Notes under the pieces: model-generated
Databases searched by the model: none
Told to the model about the DNA's origin: nothing
The model's input: only the letters and a program-made list of their open reading frames with translations
Made by a program: the position numbers and the translations under genes
Assembly: GCA_945910005.1 (NCBI GenBank)
Contig: CAMDTW010000340.1
Location: 1 to 64,000, forward strand
Source: Isoperla grammatica
Taxonomy: Eukaryota > Arthropoda > Insecta > Plecoptera > Perlodidae
Length of the DNA stretch: 64,000 nucleotides
Direction of reading: 5' to 3'
Shown here: piece by piece, positions 11,557 to 26,286 of the stretch
Layout of the letters: each line of letters starts with the position of its first letter
How positions within the stretch are numbered: the stretch's first letter is position 1

Positions 11557-14500
11557 GGTAGATAGACTGAAGTCAGCCAATTTCTATTTTTTATGCATAT
11601 TTTAACCAAAAACGACGAAAAAACTCAATTAATGCATTTTCATTATACTCTTGAAGAATGCAACCTATAATTCTTATTTTTCGACGGAGGGTGTAACTTC
11701 TATAGAAGTTATCGAAATGTGACGAAATGGACAAATTGTGCTTTTTGGAGCCTGAAACGCTCTAAAACAACGATTTGTGCAATTTGGTTGAAACCCTTAG
11801 GAATCCCAGCCGTATGCAAGATTCCTCTTAAAACTGGAAGTTTGTGGTAGATAGACTGAAATCAGCCAATTTCTATTTTTTATGCATATTTTAACCAAAA
11901 ACGACGAAAAAACTCAATTAATGCATTTTCATTATACTCTTGAAGAATGCAACCTATAATTCTTATTTTTCGACGGAGGGTGTAACTTCTATAGAAGTTA
12001 TCGAAATGTGACGAAATGGACAAATTGTGCTTTTTGGAGCCTGAAACGCTCTAAAACAACGATTTGTGCAATTTGGTTGAAACCCTTAGGAATCCCAGCC
12101 GTATGCAAGATTCCTCTTAAAACTGGAAGTTTGTGGTAGATAGACTAAAATCAGCCAATTTCTATATTTTATGCAAATTTTAACCAAAAACGACGAAAAA
12201 ACTCAATTTATGCATTTTCATTATACTCTTGAAGAATGCAGCCTATAATTCTTTTTTATCAACGGACGGTGTAACTTCTATAGAAGTTATCGAAATGTGA
12301 CGAAATGGACAAATTGTGCTTATTGGAGCCAGAAACGCTCTAAAACAACGATTTGTCAACTTTGGTTGAAACCCTTAGGAATCCCGGCCGTATGCAAGAT
12401 TCCTCTTAAAACTGGAAGTTTGTGGTAGATAGACTGAAATCAGCCAATTTCTATTTTTTATCCATATTTTAACCAAAAACGACGAAAAAACTCAATTTAT
12501 GCATTTTCATTATACTCTTGAAGAATGCAACCTATAATTCTTATTTTTCGACGGAGGGTGTAACTTCTATAGAAGTTATCAAAATGTGACGAAATGGACA
12601 AATTTTGCTTATTGGAGCCTGAAACGCTCTAAAACAACGATTTGTCAATTTTGGTTGAAACCCTTAGGAATCCCGGCCGTATGCAAGATTCCTCTTAAAA
12701 CTGGAAGTTTGTGGTAGATAGACTAAAATCAGCCAATTTCTATATTTTATGCATATTTTAACCAAAAACAACCAAAAAACTCAATTTATGCATTTTCATA
12801 ATACTTTATCAGAATGCACACTAACATTATTATTTTTCAACGGTTGGTGTAACTTCTAAAGTAGTTATCGAAATGTGACGAAATGGACAAATTGTGCTTA
12901 TTGGAGCCTGAAACGCTCTAAAACAACGATTTGTCAACTTTGGTTGAAACCCTTAGGAATCCCGGCCGTATGCAAGATTCCTCTTAAAACTGGAAGTTTG
13001 TGGTAGTTAGACTGAAATCAGCCAATTTCTATTTTTTATGCATATTTTAACCAAAAACGACGAAAAAACTCTATTATGCATTTTCATTATACTCTTGAAG
13101 AATGCAACCTATAATTCTTATTTTTCGACGGAGGTGTAACTTCTATGGAAGTTATCGAAATGTGACGAAATGGACAAATTGTGCTTATTAGAGCCTGAAA
13201 CGCTCTAAAACAACGATTTGTCAACTTTGGTTGAAACCCTTAGGAATCCCGGCCGTATGCAAGATTCCTCTTAAAACTGGAAGTTTGTAGTAGATGGACT
13301 GAAATCAGCCAATTTCTATTTTGTATGCATATTTTAACCAAAAACGACGAAAAAACTCAATTTATGCATTTTCATTATACTCTTGAAGAATGCAACCTAT
13401 AATTCTTATTTTTTGACGGAGGGTGTAACTTCTATAAAAGTTATCGAAATGTGACAAAATGGACAAATTGTGCTTATTGGAGCCTGAAACGCTCTAAAAC
13501 AACGATTTGTGCAATTTGGTTGAAACCCTTAGGAATCCAAGCCGTATGCAAGATTCCTCTTAAAACTGGAAGTTTGTGGTAGATAGACTAAAATCAGCCA
13601 ATTTCTATATTTTATGCATATTTTAACCAAAAACGACGAAAATACTCAATTTAAGCATTTTCATTATACTCTTGAAGAATGCAGCCTATAATTCTTATTT
13701 TTCAACGGAGGGTGTAACTTCTATAGAAGTTATCGAAATGTGACGAAATGGACAAATTGTGCTTATTGGAGCCTAAAACGCTCTAAAACAACGATTTGTC
13801 AACTTTGGTTGAAACCCTTAGGAATCCCGGCCGTATGCAAGATTCCTCTTAAAACTGGAAGTTTGTGGAAGATAGACTAAAATCAGCCAGTTTCTATATT
13901 TTATGCATATTTTAACCAAAAACGACCAAAAAACTCAATTTATGCATTTTCATAATACTCTTTCAGAATGCACACTAACATTATTATTTTTCAACGGTTG
14001 GTGTAACTTCTAAAGTAGTTATCGAAATGTGACGAAATGGACAAATTGTGCTTATAAAAGCCTGAAACGCTCTAAAACAACGATTTGTCAACTTTGGTTG
14101 AAACCCTTAGGAATCCCAGCCGTATGCAAGATTCCTCTTAAAACTGGAAGTTTGTGGTAGATAGACTGAAATCAGCCAATTTCTATTTTTTATGCATATT
14201 TTGACCAAAAACGACGAAAAAACTCAATTTATGCATTTTCATTATACTCTTGAAGAATGCAGCCTATAATTCTTATTTTTCAACGGAGGGTGTAACTTCT
14301 ATAGAAGTAATCGAAATGTGACGAAATGGACAAATTGTGCTTATTGGAGCCTGAAACGCTCTAAAACAACGATTTGTCAACTTTGGTTGAAACACTTAGG
14401 AATCCCAGCTGTATGCAAGATTCCTCTTAAAACTCGAAGTTTGTGGTAGATAGACTGAAATCAGCCAATTTCTATATTTTATCCATATTTTAACCAAAAA

Positions 14501-15022
14501 CGACCAAAAAACTCAATTTATGCATTTTCATTATACTCTTGAAGAATGCAACCTATAATTCTTATTTTTCGACGGAGGGTGTAACTTCTATAGAAGTTAT
14601 CGAAATGTGACGAAATGGACAAATTGTGCTTATTGGAGCCTGAAACGCTCTAAAACAACGATTTGTCAACTTTGGTTGAAACCCTTAGGAATCCCGGCCG
14701 TATGCAAGATTCCTCTTAAAACTGGAAGTTTGTGGTAGATAGACTGAAATCAGCCAATTTCTATTTTTTATGCATATTTTAACCAAAAACGACGAAAAAA
14801 CTAAATTTATGCATTTTCATTATACTCTTGAAGAATGCAACCTATAATTCTTATTTTTCGACGGAGGGTGTAACTTCTATAGAAGTTATCGAAATGTGAC
14901 GAAATGGACAAATTGTGCTTATTGGAGCATGAAACGCTCTAAAACAACGATTTGTCAACTTTGGTTGAAACCCTTAGGAATCCCAGCCGTATGCAAGATT
15001 CCTCTTAAAACTGGAAGTTTGT
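11557..15022 (+). repeat. HOR block 4: 12-mer with K/P fusion
   Basis: Starts and types: A 11557, A 11846, B 12135, C 12424, D 12713, F 13002, G 13289, H 13578, I 13867, J 14156, K/P hybrid 14445, Q 14734. It is 3,466 bp. Relative to its neighbours L, M, N and O are missing, and the K and P remnants meet in one full-length monomer. The loss therefore spans a whole number of monomers. Confidence 0.87.
14445..14733 (+). repeat. Hybrid monomer K/P
   Basis: The head is K ('tatattttatcc', 'cgaccaaaa'). From 'cattatactc' on it is P ('gcaacc', 'ttcgacgg', 'cccggcc'). L, M, N and O are missing between the two halves. Unique in the window. Confidence 0.86.
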
Positions 15023-18000
15023 GGTAGATAGACTGAAGTCAGCCAATTTCTATTTTTTATGCATATTTTAACCAAAAACGACGAAAAAACTCAATTAATG
15101 CATTTTCATTATACTCTTGAAGAATGCAACCTATAATTCTTATTTTTCGACGGAGGGTGTAACTTCTATAGAAGTTATCGAAATGTGACGAAATGGACAA
15201 ATTGTGCTTTTTGGAGCCTGAAACGCTCTAAAACAACGATTTGTGCAATTTGGTTGAAACCCTTAGGAATCCCAGCCGTATGCAAGATTCCTCTTAAAAC
15301 TGGAAGTTTGTGGTAGATAGACTGAAATCAGCCAATTTCTATTTTTTATGCATATTTTAACCAAAAACGACGAAAAAACTCAATTAATGCATTTTCATTA
15401 TACTCTTGAAGAATGCAACCTATAATTCTTATTTTTCGACGGAGGGTGTAACTTCTATAGAAGTTATCGAAATGTGACGAAATGGACAAATTGTGCTTTT
15501 TGGAGCCTGAAACGCTCTAAAACAACGATTTGTGCAATTTGGTTGAAACCCTTAGGAATCCCAGCCGTATGCAAGATTCCTCTTAAAACTGGAAGTTTGT
15601 GGTAGATAGACTAAAATCAGCCAATTTCTATATTTTATGCAAATTTTAACCAAAAACGACGAAAAAACTCAATTTATGCATTTTCATTATACTCTTGAAG
15701 AATGCAGCCTATAATTCTTTTTTTTCAACGGACGGTGTAACTTCTATAGAAGTTATCGAAATGTGACGAAATGGACAAATTGTGCTTATTGGAGCCAGAA
15801 ACGCTCTAAAACAACGATTTGTCAACTTTGGTTGAAACCCTTAGGAATCCCGGCCGAATGCAAGATTCCTCTTAAAACTGGAAGTTTGTGGTAGATAGAC
15901 TGAAATCAGCCAATTTCTATTTTTTATCCATATTTTAACCAAAAACGACGAAAAAACTCAATTTATGCATTTTCATTATACTCTTGAAGAATGCAACCTA
16001 TAATTCTTATTTTTCGACGGAGGGTGTAACTTCTATAGAAGTTATCAAAATGTGACAAAATGGACAAATTTTGCTTATTGGAGCCTGAAACGCTCTAAAA
16101 CAACGATTTGTCAATTTTGGTTGAAACCCTTAGGAATCCCGGCCGTATGCAAGATTCCTCTTAAAACTGGAAGTTTGTGGTAGATAGACTAAAATCAGCC
16201 AATTTCTATATTTTATGCATATTTTAACCAAAAACAACCAAAAAACTCAATTTATGCATTTTCATAATACTTTATCAGAATGCACACTAACATTATTATT
16301 TTTCAACGGTTGGTGTAACTTCTAAAGTAGTTATCGAAATGTGACGAAATGGACAAATTGTGCTTATTGGAGCCTGAAACGCTCTAAAACAACGATTTGT
16401 CAACTTTGGTTGAAACCCTTAGGAATCCCGGCCGTATGCAAGATTCCTCTTAAAACTGGAAGTTTGTGGTAGTTAGACTGAAATCAGCCAATTTCTATTT
16501 TTTATGCATATTTTAACCAAAAACGACGAAAAAACTCTATTATGCATTTTCATTATACTCTTGAAGAATGCAACCTATAATTCTTATTTTTCGACGGAGG
16601 TGTAACTTCTATGGAAGTTATCGAAATGTGACGAAATGGACAAATTGTGCTTATTAGAGCCTGAAACGCTCTAAAACAACGATTTGTCAACTTTGGTTGA
16701 AACCCTTAGGAATCCCGGCCGTATGCAAGATTCCTCTTAAAACTGGAAGTTTGTAGTAGATAGACTGAAATCAGCCAATTTCTATTTTGTATGCATATTT
16801 TAACCAAAAACGACGAAAAAACTCAATTTATGCATTTTCATTATACTCTTGAAGAATGCAACCTATAATTCTTATTTTTTGACGGAGGGTGTAACTTCTA
16901 TAAAAGTTATCGAAATGTGACAAAATGGACAAATTGTGCTTATTGGAGCCTGAAACGCTCTAAAACAACGATTTGTGCAATTTGGTTGAAACCCTTAGGA
17001 ATCCAAGCCGTATGCAAGATTCCTCTTAAAACTGGAAGTTTGTGGTAGATAGACTAAAATCAGCCAATTTCTATATTTTATGCATATTTTAACCAAAAAC
17101 GACGAAAATACTCAATTTAAGCATTTTCATTATACTCTTGAAGAATGCAGCCTATAATTCTTATTTTTCAACGGAGGGTGTAACTTCTATAGAAGTTATC
17201 GAAATGTGACGAAATGGACAAATTGTGCTTATTGGAGCCTAAAAAGCTCTAAAACAACGATTTGTCAACTTTGGTTGAAACCCTTAGGAATCCCGGCAGT
17301 ATGCAAGATTCCTCTTAAAACTGGAAGTTTGTGGAAGATAGACTAAAATCAGCCAGTTTCTATATTTTATGCATATTTTAACCAAAAACGACCAAAAAAC
17401 TCAATTTATGCATTTTCATAATACTCTTTCAGAATGCACACTAACATTATTATTTTTCAACGGTTGGTGTAACTTCTAAAGTAGTTATCGAAATGTGACG
17501 AAATGGACAAATTGTGCTTATAAAAGCCTGAAACGCTCTAAAACAACGATTTGTCAACTTTGGTTGAAACCCTTAGGAATCCCAGCCGTATGCAAGATTC
17601 CTCTTAAAACTGGAAGTTTGTGGTAGATAGACTGAAATCAGCCAATTTCTATTTTTTATGCATATTTTGACCAAAAACGACGAAAAAACTCAATTTATGC
17701 ATTTTCATTATACTCTTGAAGAATGCAGCCTATAATTCTTATTTTTCAACGGAGGGTGTAACTTCTATAGAAGTAATCGAAATGTGACGAAATGGACAAA
17801 TTGTGCTTATTGGAGCCTGAAACGCTCTAAAACAACGATTTGTCAACTTTGGTTGAAACACTTAGGAATCCCAGCTGTATGCAAGATTCCTCTTAAAACT
17901 CGAAGTTTGTGGTAGATAGACTGAAATCAGCCAATTTCTATATTTTATCCATATTTTAACCAAAAACGACCAAAAAACTCAATTTATGCATTTTCATAAT

Positions 18001-19932
18001 ACTCTTGAAGAATGCAAAATATAATTCTTATTTTTCAACGGAGGGTGTAACTTCTATAGAAGTTATCGAAATGTGACGAAATGGACAAATTGTGCTTATT
18101 GGAGCCTGAAACGCTCTAAAACAACGATTTGTGCAATTTGGTTGAAACCCTTAGGAATCCCAGCCGTATGCAAGATTCCTCTTAAAACTGGAAGTTTGTG
18201 GTAGATAGACTAAAATCAGCCAATTTCTATATTTTATGCATATTTTAACCAAAAACGACGAAAAAACTAAATTTATGCATTTTCATTATACTCTTGAAGA
18301 ATGCAGCCTATAATTCTTATTTTTCAACGGAGGGTGTAACTTCTATAGAAGTTATCGAAATGTGACGAAATGGACAAATTGTGCTTATTGGAGCCTGAAA
18401 CGCTCTAAAACAACGATTTGTCAACTTTGGTTGAAACCCTTAGGAATCCCGGCCGTATGCAAGATTCCTCTTAAAACTGGAAGTTTGTGGTAGATAGACT
18501 GAAATCAGCCAATTTCTATTTTTTATCCATATTTTAACCAAAAAAGACGAAAAAACTCAATTTATGCATTTTCATTATACTCTTGAAGAATGCAACCTAT
18601 AATTCTTATTTTTCGACGGAGGGTGTAACTTCTATAGAAGTTATCGAAATGTGACGAAATGGACAAAATTTGCTTATTGGAGCCTGAAACGCTCTAAAAC
18701 AACGATTTGTCAACTTTGGTTGAAACCCTTAGGAATCCCGGCCGTATGCAAGATTCCTCTTAAAACTGGAAGTTTGTGGTAGATTGACTAAAATCAGCCA
18801 ATTTCTATATTTTATGCATATTTTAACCAAAAACGACCAAAAAACTCAATTTATGCATTTTCATAATACTCTTTCAGAATGCACACTAACATTATTATTT
18901 TTCAACGGTTGGTGTAACTTCTAAAGTAGTTATCGAAATGTGACGAAATGGACAAACTGTGCTTATTGGAGCCTGAAACGCTCTAAAACAACGAACTGTT
19001 AACTTTGGTTGAAACCCTTAGGAATCCCAGCCGTATGCAAGATTCCTCTTTAAACTGGAAGTTAGTGGTAGATAGACTGAAATCAGCCAATTTCTATATT
19101 TTATGCATATTTTAACCAAAAACGACGAAAAAACTCAATTTATGCATTTTCATTATACTCTTGAAGAATGCAGCCCATAATTCTTATTTTTCAACGGAGG
19201 GTGTAACTTCTATAGAAGTTATCGAAATGTGACGAAATGGACAAATTGTGCTTATTGGAGCCTGAAACGCTCTTAAACAACGATTTGTCAACTTTGGTTG
19301 AAACCCTTAGGAATCCCGGCCGTATGCAAGATTCCTCTTAAAACTGGAAGTTTGTGGTAGATAGACTGAAATCAGCCAATTTCTATTTTTTATGCATATT
19401 TTAACCAAAAACGACGAAAAAACTTAATTTATGCATTTTCATTATACTCTTGAAGAATGCAACCTATAATTCTTATTTTTCGACGGAGGGTGTAACTTCT
19501 ATAGAAGTTATCGAAATGTGACGAAATGGACAAATTTTGCTTATTGGAGCCTGAAACGCTCTAAAACAACGATTTGTCAACTTTGGTTGAAACCCTTAGG
19601 ATCCCGGCCGTATGCAAGATTCCTCTTAAAACTGGAAGTTTGTGGTAGATAGACTGAAATCAGCCAATTTCTATTTTTTATGCATATTTTAACCAAAAAC
19701 GACGAAAAAACTAAATTTATGCATTTTCATTATACTCTTGAAGAATGCAACCTATAATTCTTATTTTTCGACGGAGGGTGTAACTTCTATAGAAGTTATC
19801 GAAATGTGACGAAATGGACAAATTGTGCTTATTGGAGCATGAAACGCTCTAACACAACGATTTGTCAACTTTGGTTGATACCCTTAGGAATCCCAGCCGT
19901 ATGCAAGATTCCTCTTAAAACTGGAAGTTTGT
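15023..19932 (+). repeat. HOR block 5: 17-mer, doubled A and no E
   Basis: Starts and types: A 15023, A 15312, B 15601, C 15890, D 16179, F 16468, G 16755, H 17044, I 17333, J 17622, K 17911, L 18200, M 18489, N 18778, O 19067, P 19356, Q 19644. It is 4,910 bp. This copy has separate N and O, with 'gttaac' and then 'gttagtgg' at the N end, where blocks 1 and 3 have the fused N/O. P has 'aaattttgc', a C/M-like mark, and is one base short at 'ggatcccgg'. Confidence 0.87.
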
Positions 19933-22900
19933 GGTAGATAGACTGAAATCAGCCAATTTCTATTTTTTATGCATATTTTAACCAAAAACGACGAAAAAAC
20001 TCAATTAATGCATTTTCATTATACTCTTGAAGAATGCAACCTATAATTCTTATTTTTCGACGGAGGGTGTAACTTCTATAGAAGTTATCGAAATGTGACG
20101 AAATGGACAAATTGTGCTTTTTGGAGCCTGAAACGCTCTAAAACAACGATTTGTGCAATTTGGTTGAAACCCTTAGGAATCCCAGCCGTATGCAAGATTC
20201 CTCTTAAAACTGGAAGTTTGTGGTAGATAGACTAAAATCAGCCAATTTCTATATTTTATGCAAATTTTAACCAAAAACGACGAAAAAACTCAATTTATGC
20301 ATTTTCATTATACTCTTGAAGAATGCAGCCTATAATTCTTTTTTTTCAACGGACGGTGTAACTTCTATAGAAGTTATCGAAATGTGACGAAATGGACAAA
20401 TTGTGCTTATTGGAGCCTGAAATGCTCTAAAACAACGATTTGTCAACTTTGGTTGAAACCTTTAGGAATCCCGGCCGTATGCAAGATTCCTCTTAAAACT
20501 GGAAGTTTGTGGTAGATAGACTGAAATCAGCCAATTTCTATTTTTTATCCATATTTTAACCAAAAACGACGAAAAAACTCAATTTATGCATTTTCATTAT
20601 ACTCTTGAAGAATGCAACCTATAATTCTTATTTTTCGACGGAGGGTGTAACTTCTATAGAAGTTATCAAAATGTGACGAAATGTAAAATTTTGCTTATTG
20701 GAGCCTGAAACGCTCTAAAACAACGATTTGTCAATTTTGGTTGAAACCCTTAGGAATCCCGGCCGTATGCAAGATTCCTCTTAAAACTGGAAGTTTGTGG
20801 TAGATAGACTAAAATCTGCCAATTTCTATATTTTATGCATATTTAAACCAAAAACAACCAAAAAACTCAATTTATGCATTTTCATAATACTTTATCAGAA
20901 TGCACACTAAAATTATTATTTTTCAACGGTTGGTGTAACTTCTAAAGTAGTTATCGAAATGTGACGAAATAGACAAATTGTGCTTATTGGAGCCTGAAAC
21001 GCTCTAAAACAACGATTTGTCAATTTTGGTTGAAACCCTTAGGAATCCCAGCCGTATGCAAGATTCCTCTTAAAACTGGAAGTTTGTGGTAGATAGACTG
21101 AAATCAGCCAATTTCTATTTTTTATGCATATTTTAACCAAAAACGACGAAAAACTCAATTTATGCATTTTCATTATACTCTTGAAGAATGCAACCTATAA
21201 TTCTTATTTTTCGACGGAGGGTGTAACTTCTATAGAAGTTATCGAAATGTGACGAAATGGACGAATTGTGCTTATTGGAGCCTGAAACGCTCTAAAACAA
21301 CGATTTGTCAACTTTGGTTGAAACCCTTAGGAATCTTGGCCGTATGCAAGATTCCTCTTAAAACTGGAAGTTTGTGGTAGTTAGACTGAAATCAGCCAAT
21401 TTCTATTTTTTATGCATATTTTAACCAAAAACGACGAAAAAACTCTATTTATGCATTTTCATTATACTCTTGAAGAATGCAACCTATAATTCTTATTTTT
21501 CGACGGAGGGTGTAACTTCTATGGAAGTTATCGAAATGTGACGAAATGGACAAATTGTGCTTATTAGAGCCTGAAACGCTCTAAAACAACGATTTGTCAA
21601 CTTTGGTTGAAACCCTTAGGAATCCCGGCCGTATGCAAGATTCCTCTTAAAACTGGAAGTTTGTAGTAGATAGACTGAAATCAGCCAATTTCTATTTTGT
21701 ATGCATATTTTAACCAAAAACGACGAAAAAACTCAATTTATGCATTTTCATTATACTCTTGAAGAATGCAACCTATAATTCTTATTTTTCGACGGAGGGT
21801 GTAACTTCTATAGAAGTTATCGAAATGTGACAAAATGGACAAATTGTGCTTATTGGAGCCTGAAACGCTCTAAAACAACGATTTGTGCAATTTGGTTGAA
21901 ACCCTTAGGAATCCAAGCCGTATGCAAGATTCCTCTTAAAACTGGAAGTTTGTGGTAGATAGACTAAAATCAGCCAATTTCTATATTTTATGCATATTTT
22001 AACCAAAAACGACGAAAATACTCAATTTAAGCATTTTCATTATACTCTTGAAGAATGCAGCCTATAATTCTTATTTTTCAACGGAGGGTGTAACTTCTAT
22101 AGAAGTTATCGAAATGTGACGAAATGGACAAATTGTGCTTATTGGAGCCTAAAACGCTCTAAAACAACGATTTGTCAACTTTGGTTGAAACCCTTAGGAA
22201 TCCCGGCCGTATGCAAGATTCCTCTTAAAACTGGAAGTTTGTGGTAGATAGACTAAAATCAGCCAATTTCTATATTTTATGCATATTTTAACCAAAAACG
22301 ACCAAAAAACTCAATTTATGCATTTTCATAATACTCTTTCAGAATGCACACTAACATTATTATTTTTCAACGGTTGGTGTAACTTCTAAAGTAGTTATCG
22401 AAATGTGACGAAATGGACAAATTGTGCTTATAAAAGCCTGAAACGCTCTAAAACAACGATTTGTCAACTTTGGTTGAAACCCTTAGGAATCCCAGCCGTA
22501 TGCAAGATTCCTCTTAAAACTGGAAGTTTGTGGTAGATAGACTGAAATCAGCCAATTTCTATTTTTTATGCATATTTTGACCAAAAACGACGAAAAAACT
22601 CAATTTATGCATTTTCATTATACTCTTGAAGAATGCAGCCTATAATTCTTATTTTTCAACGGAGGGTGTAACTTCTATAGAAGTAATCGAAATGTGACGA
22701 AATGGACAAATTGTGCTTATTGGAGCCTGAAACGCTCTAAAACAACGATTTGTCAACTTTGGTTGAAACACTTAGGAATCCCAGCTGTATGCAAGATTCC
22801 TCTTTAAACTCGAAGTTTGTGGTAGATAGACTGAAATCAGCCAATTTCTATATTTTATCCATATTTTAACCAAAAACGACCAAAAAACTCAATTTATGCA

Positions 22901-25900
22901 TTTTCATAATACTCTTGAAGAATGCAAAATATAATTCTTATTTTTCAACGGAGGGTGTAACTTCTATAGAAGTTATCGAAATGTGACGAAATGGACAAAT
23001 TGTGCTTATTGGAGCCTGAAACGCTCTAAAACAACGATTTGTGCAATTTGGTTGAAACCCTTAGGAATCCCAGCCGTATGCAAGATTCCTCTTAAAACAG
23101 GAAGTTTGTGGTAGATAGACCTAAATCAGCCAATTTCTATATTTTATGCATATTTTAACCAAAAACGACGAAAAAACTCAATTTATGCATTTTTATTATA
23201 CTCTTGAAGAATGCAGCCTATAATTCTTATTTTTCAACGGAGGGTGTAACTTCTATAGAAGTTATCGAAATGTGACGAAATGGACAAATTGTGCTTATTG
23301 GAGCCTAAAACGCTCTAAAACAACGATTTGTCAACTTTGGTTGAAACCCTTAGGAATCCCGGCCGTATGCAAGATTCCTCTTAAAACTGGAAGTTTGTGG
23401 TAGATAGACTGAAATCATTCAATTTCTATTTTTTATCCATATTTTAACCAAAAACGACGAAAAAACTCAATTTATGCATTTTCATTATACTCTTGAAGAA
23501 TGCAACCTATAATTCTTATTTTTCGACGGAGGGTGTAACTTCTATAGAAGTTATCGAAATGTGACGAAATGGACAAATTTTGCTTATTGGAGCCTGAAAC
23601 GCTCTAAAACAACGATTTGTCAACTTTGGTTGAAACCCTTAGGAATCCCGGCCGTATGCAAGATTCCTCTTAAAACTGGAAGTTTGTGGTAGATTGACTA
23701 AAATCAGCCAATTTCTATATTTTATGCATATTTTAACCAAAAACAACCAAAAAACTCAATTTATGCATTTTCATAATACTCTTTCAGAATGCACACAACA
23801 TTATTATTTTTCAACGGTTGGTGTAACTTCTAAAGTAGTTATTGAAATGTGACGAAATGGACAAATTGTGCTTATTGGAGCCTAAAACGCTCTAAAACAA
23901 CGATTTGTCAACTTTGGTTGAAACCCTTAGGAATCCCAGCCGTATGCAAGATTCCTCTTAAAACTGGAAGTTTGTGGTAGATAGACTGAAATCAGCCAAT
24001 TTCTATTTTTTATGCATATTTTAACCAAAAACGACGAAAAACTCAACTTATGCATTTTCATTATACTCTTGAAGAATGCAACCTATAATTCTTATTTTTC
24101 GACGGAGGGTGTAACTTCTATAGAAGTTATCGAAATGTGACGAAATGGACGAATTGTGCTTATTGGAGCCTGAAACGCTCTAAAACAACGATTTGTCATC
24201 TTTGGTTGAAACCCTTAGGAATCCCGGCCGTATGCAAGATTCCTCTTAAAACTGGAAGTTTGTGGTAGATAGACTGAAATCAGCCAATTTCTATTTTTTA
24301 TGCATATTTTAACCAAAAACGACGAAAAAACTCAATTTATGCATTTTCATTATACTCTTGAAGAATGCAACCTATAATTCTTATTTTTCGACGGAGGGTG
24401 TAACTTCTATAGAAGTTATCGAAATGTGACGAAATGGACAAATTGTGCTTTTTGGAGCCTGAAACGCTCTAAAACAACGATTTGTGCAATTTGGTTGAAA
24501 CCCTTAGGAATCCCAGCCGTATGCAAGATTCCTCTTAAAACTGGAAGTTTGTGGTAGATAGACTAAAATCAGCCAATTTCTATATTTTATGCATATTTTA
24601 ACCAAAAACGACGAAAAAACTCAATTTATGCATTTTCATTATACTCTTGAAGAATGCAGCCTATAATTCTTATTTTTCAACGGAGGGTGTAACTTCTATA
24701 GAAGTTATCGAAATGTGACGAAATGGACAATTTGTGCTTATTGGAGCCTGAAACGCTCTAAATCAACGATTTGTCAACTTTGGTTGAAACCCTTAGGAAT
24801 CCCGGCCGTATGCAAGATTCCTCTTAAAACTGGAAGTTTGTGGTAGATAGACTAAAATCAGCCAATTTCTATATTTTATGCATATTTTAACCAAAAACGA
24901 CCAAAAAACTCAATTTATGCATTTTCATAATACTCTTTCAGAATGCACACTAACATTATTATTTTTCAACGGTTGGTGTAACTTCTAAAGTAGTTATCGA
25001 AATGTGACGAAATGGACAAATTGTGCTTATTGGAGCCTGAAACGCTCTAAAACAACGATTTGTTAACTTTGGTTGAAACCCTTAGGAATCCCAGCCGTAT
25101 GCAAGATTCCTCTTAAAACTGGAAGTTAGTAGTAGATAGACTGAAATCAGCCAATTTCTATATTTTATGCATATTTTAACCAAAAACGACGAAAAAACTC
25201 AATTTATGCATTTTCATTATACTCTTGAAGAATGCAGCCTATAATTCTTATTTTTCAACGGAGGGTGTAACTTCTATAGAAGTTATCGAAATGTTACGAA
25301 ATGGACAAATTGTGCTTATTGGAGCCTGAAACGCTCTAAAACAACGATTTGTCAACTTTGGTTGAAACCCTTAGGAATCCCGGCCGTATGCAAGATTCCT
25401 CTTAAAACTGGAAGTTTGTGGTAGATAGACTGCAATCAGCCAATTTCTATTTTTTATGCATATTTTAACCAAAAACGACGAAAAAACTCAATTTATGCAT
25501 TTTCATTATACTCTTGAAGAATGCAACCTATAATTCTTATTTTTCGACGGAGGGTGTAACTTCTATAGAAGTTATCGAAATGTGACGAAATGGACAAATT
25601 GTGCTTATTGGAGCCTTAAACGCTCTAAAACAACGATTTGTCAACTTTGGTTGAAACCCTTAGGAATCCCGGCCGTATGCAAGATTCCTCTTTAAACTGG
25701 AAGTTTGTGGTAGATAGACTGAAATTAGCCAATTTCTATTTTTTATGCATATTTTAACCAAAAACGACGAAAAAACTAAATTTATGCATTTTCATTATAC
25801 TCTTGAAGAATGCAACCTATAATTCTTATTTTTCGACGGAGGGTGTATTTTCTATAGAAGTTATCGAAATGTGACGAAATGGACAAATTGTGCTTATTGG

Positions 25901-25997
25901 AGCATGAAACGCTCTAAAACAACGATTTGTCAACTTTGGTTGAAACCCTTAAGAATCCCAGCCGTATGCAAGATTCCTCTTAAAACTGGAAGTTTGT
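19933..25997 (+). repeat. HOR block 6: 21-monomer compound unit
   Basis: Starts and types: A 19933, B 20222, C 20511, D 20799, E 21088, F 21376, G 21665, H 21954, I 22243, J 22532, K 22821, L' 23110, M 23399, N/D 23688, E 23976, A' 24264, S 24553, N 24842, O 25131, P 25420, Q 25709. The first half is canonical with E present. From K it follows the rearranged order of block 2 but keeps an E before A'. C has a local scar at 'gaaatgtaaaatttt'. Q has 'gtgtattttctatag' where other monomers have 'gtgtaacttctatag'. Confidence 0.85.
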
Positions 25998-26286
25998 GGT
26001 AGATAGACTGAAATCAGCCAATTTCTATTTTTTATGCATATTTTAACCAAAAACGACGAAAAAACTCAATTAATGCATTTTCATTATACTCTTGAAGAAT
26101 GCAGCCTATAATTCTTTTTTTTCAACGGACGGTGTAACTTCTATAGAAGTTATCGAAATGTGACGAAATGGACAAATTGTGCTTATTGGAGCCTGAAACG
26201 CTCAAAAACAACGATTTGTCAACTTTGGTTGAAACCCTTAGGAATCCCGGCCGTATGCAAGATTCCTCTTAAAACTGGAAGTTTGT
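25998..26286 (+). repeat. Hybrid monomer A/B
   Basis: The head is A ('gactgaaa', 'ttttttatgc', 'caattaatgc'). The tail is B ('gcagcc', 'ttcttttttttcaac', 'cggacggtg', 'cgctcaaaaac'). 'cgctcaaaaac' is shared only with the B copies at 290 and 33222. Confidence 0.87.
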
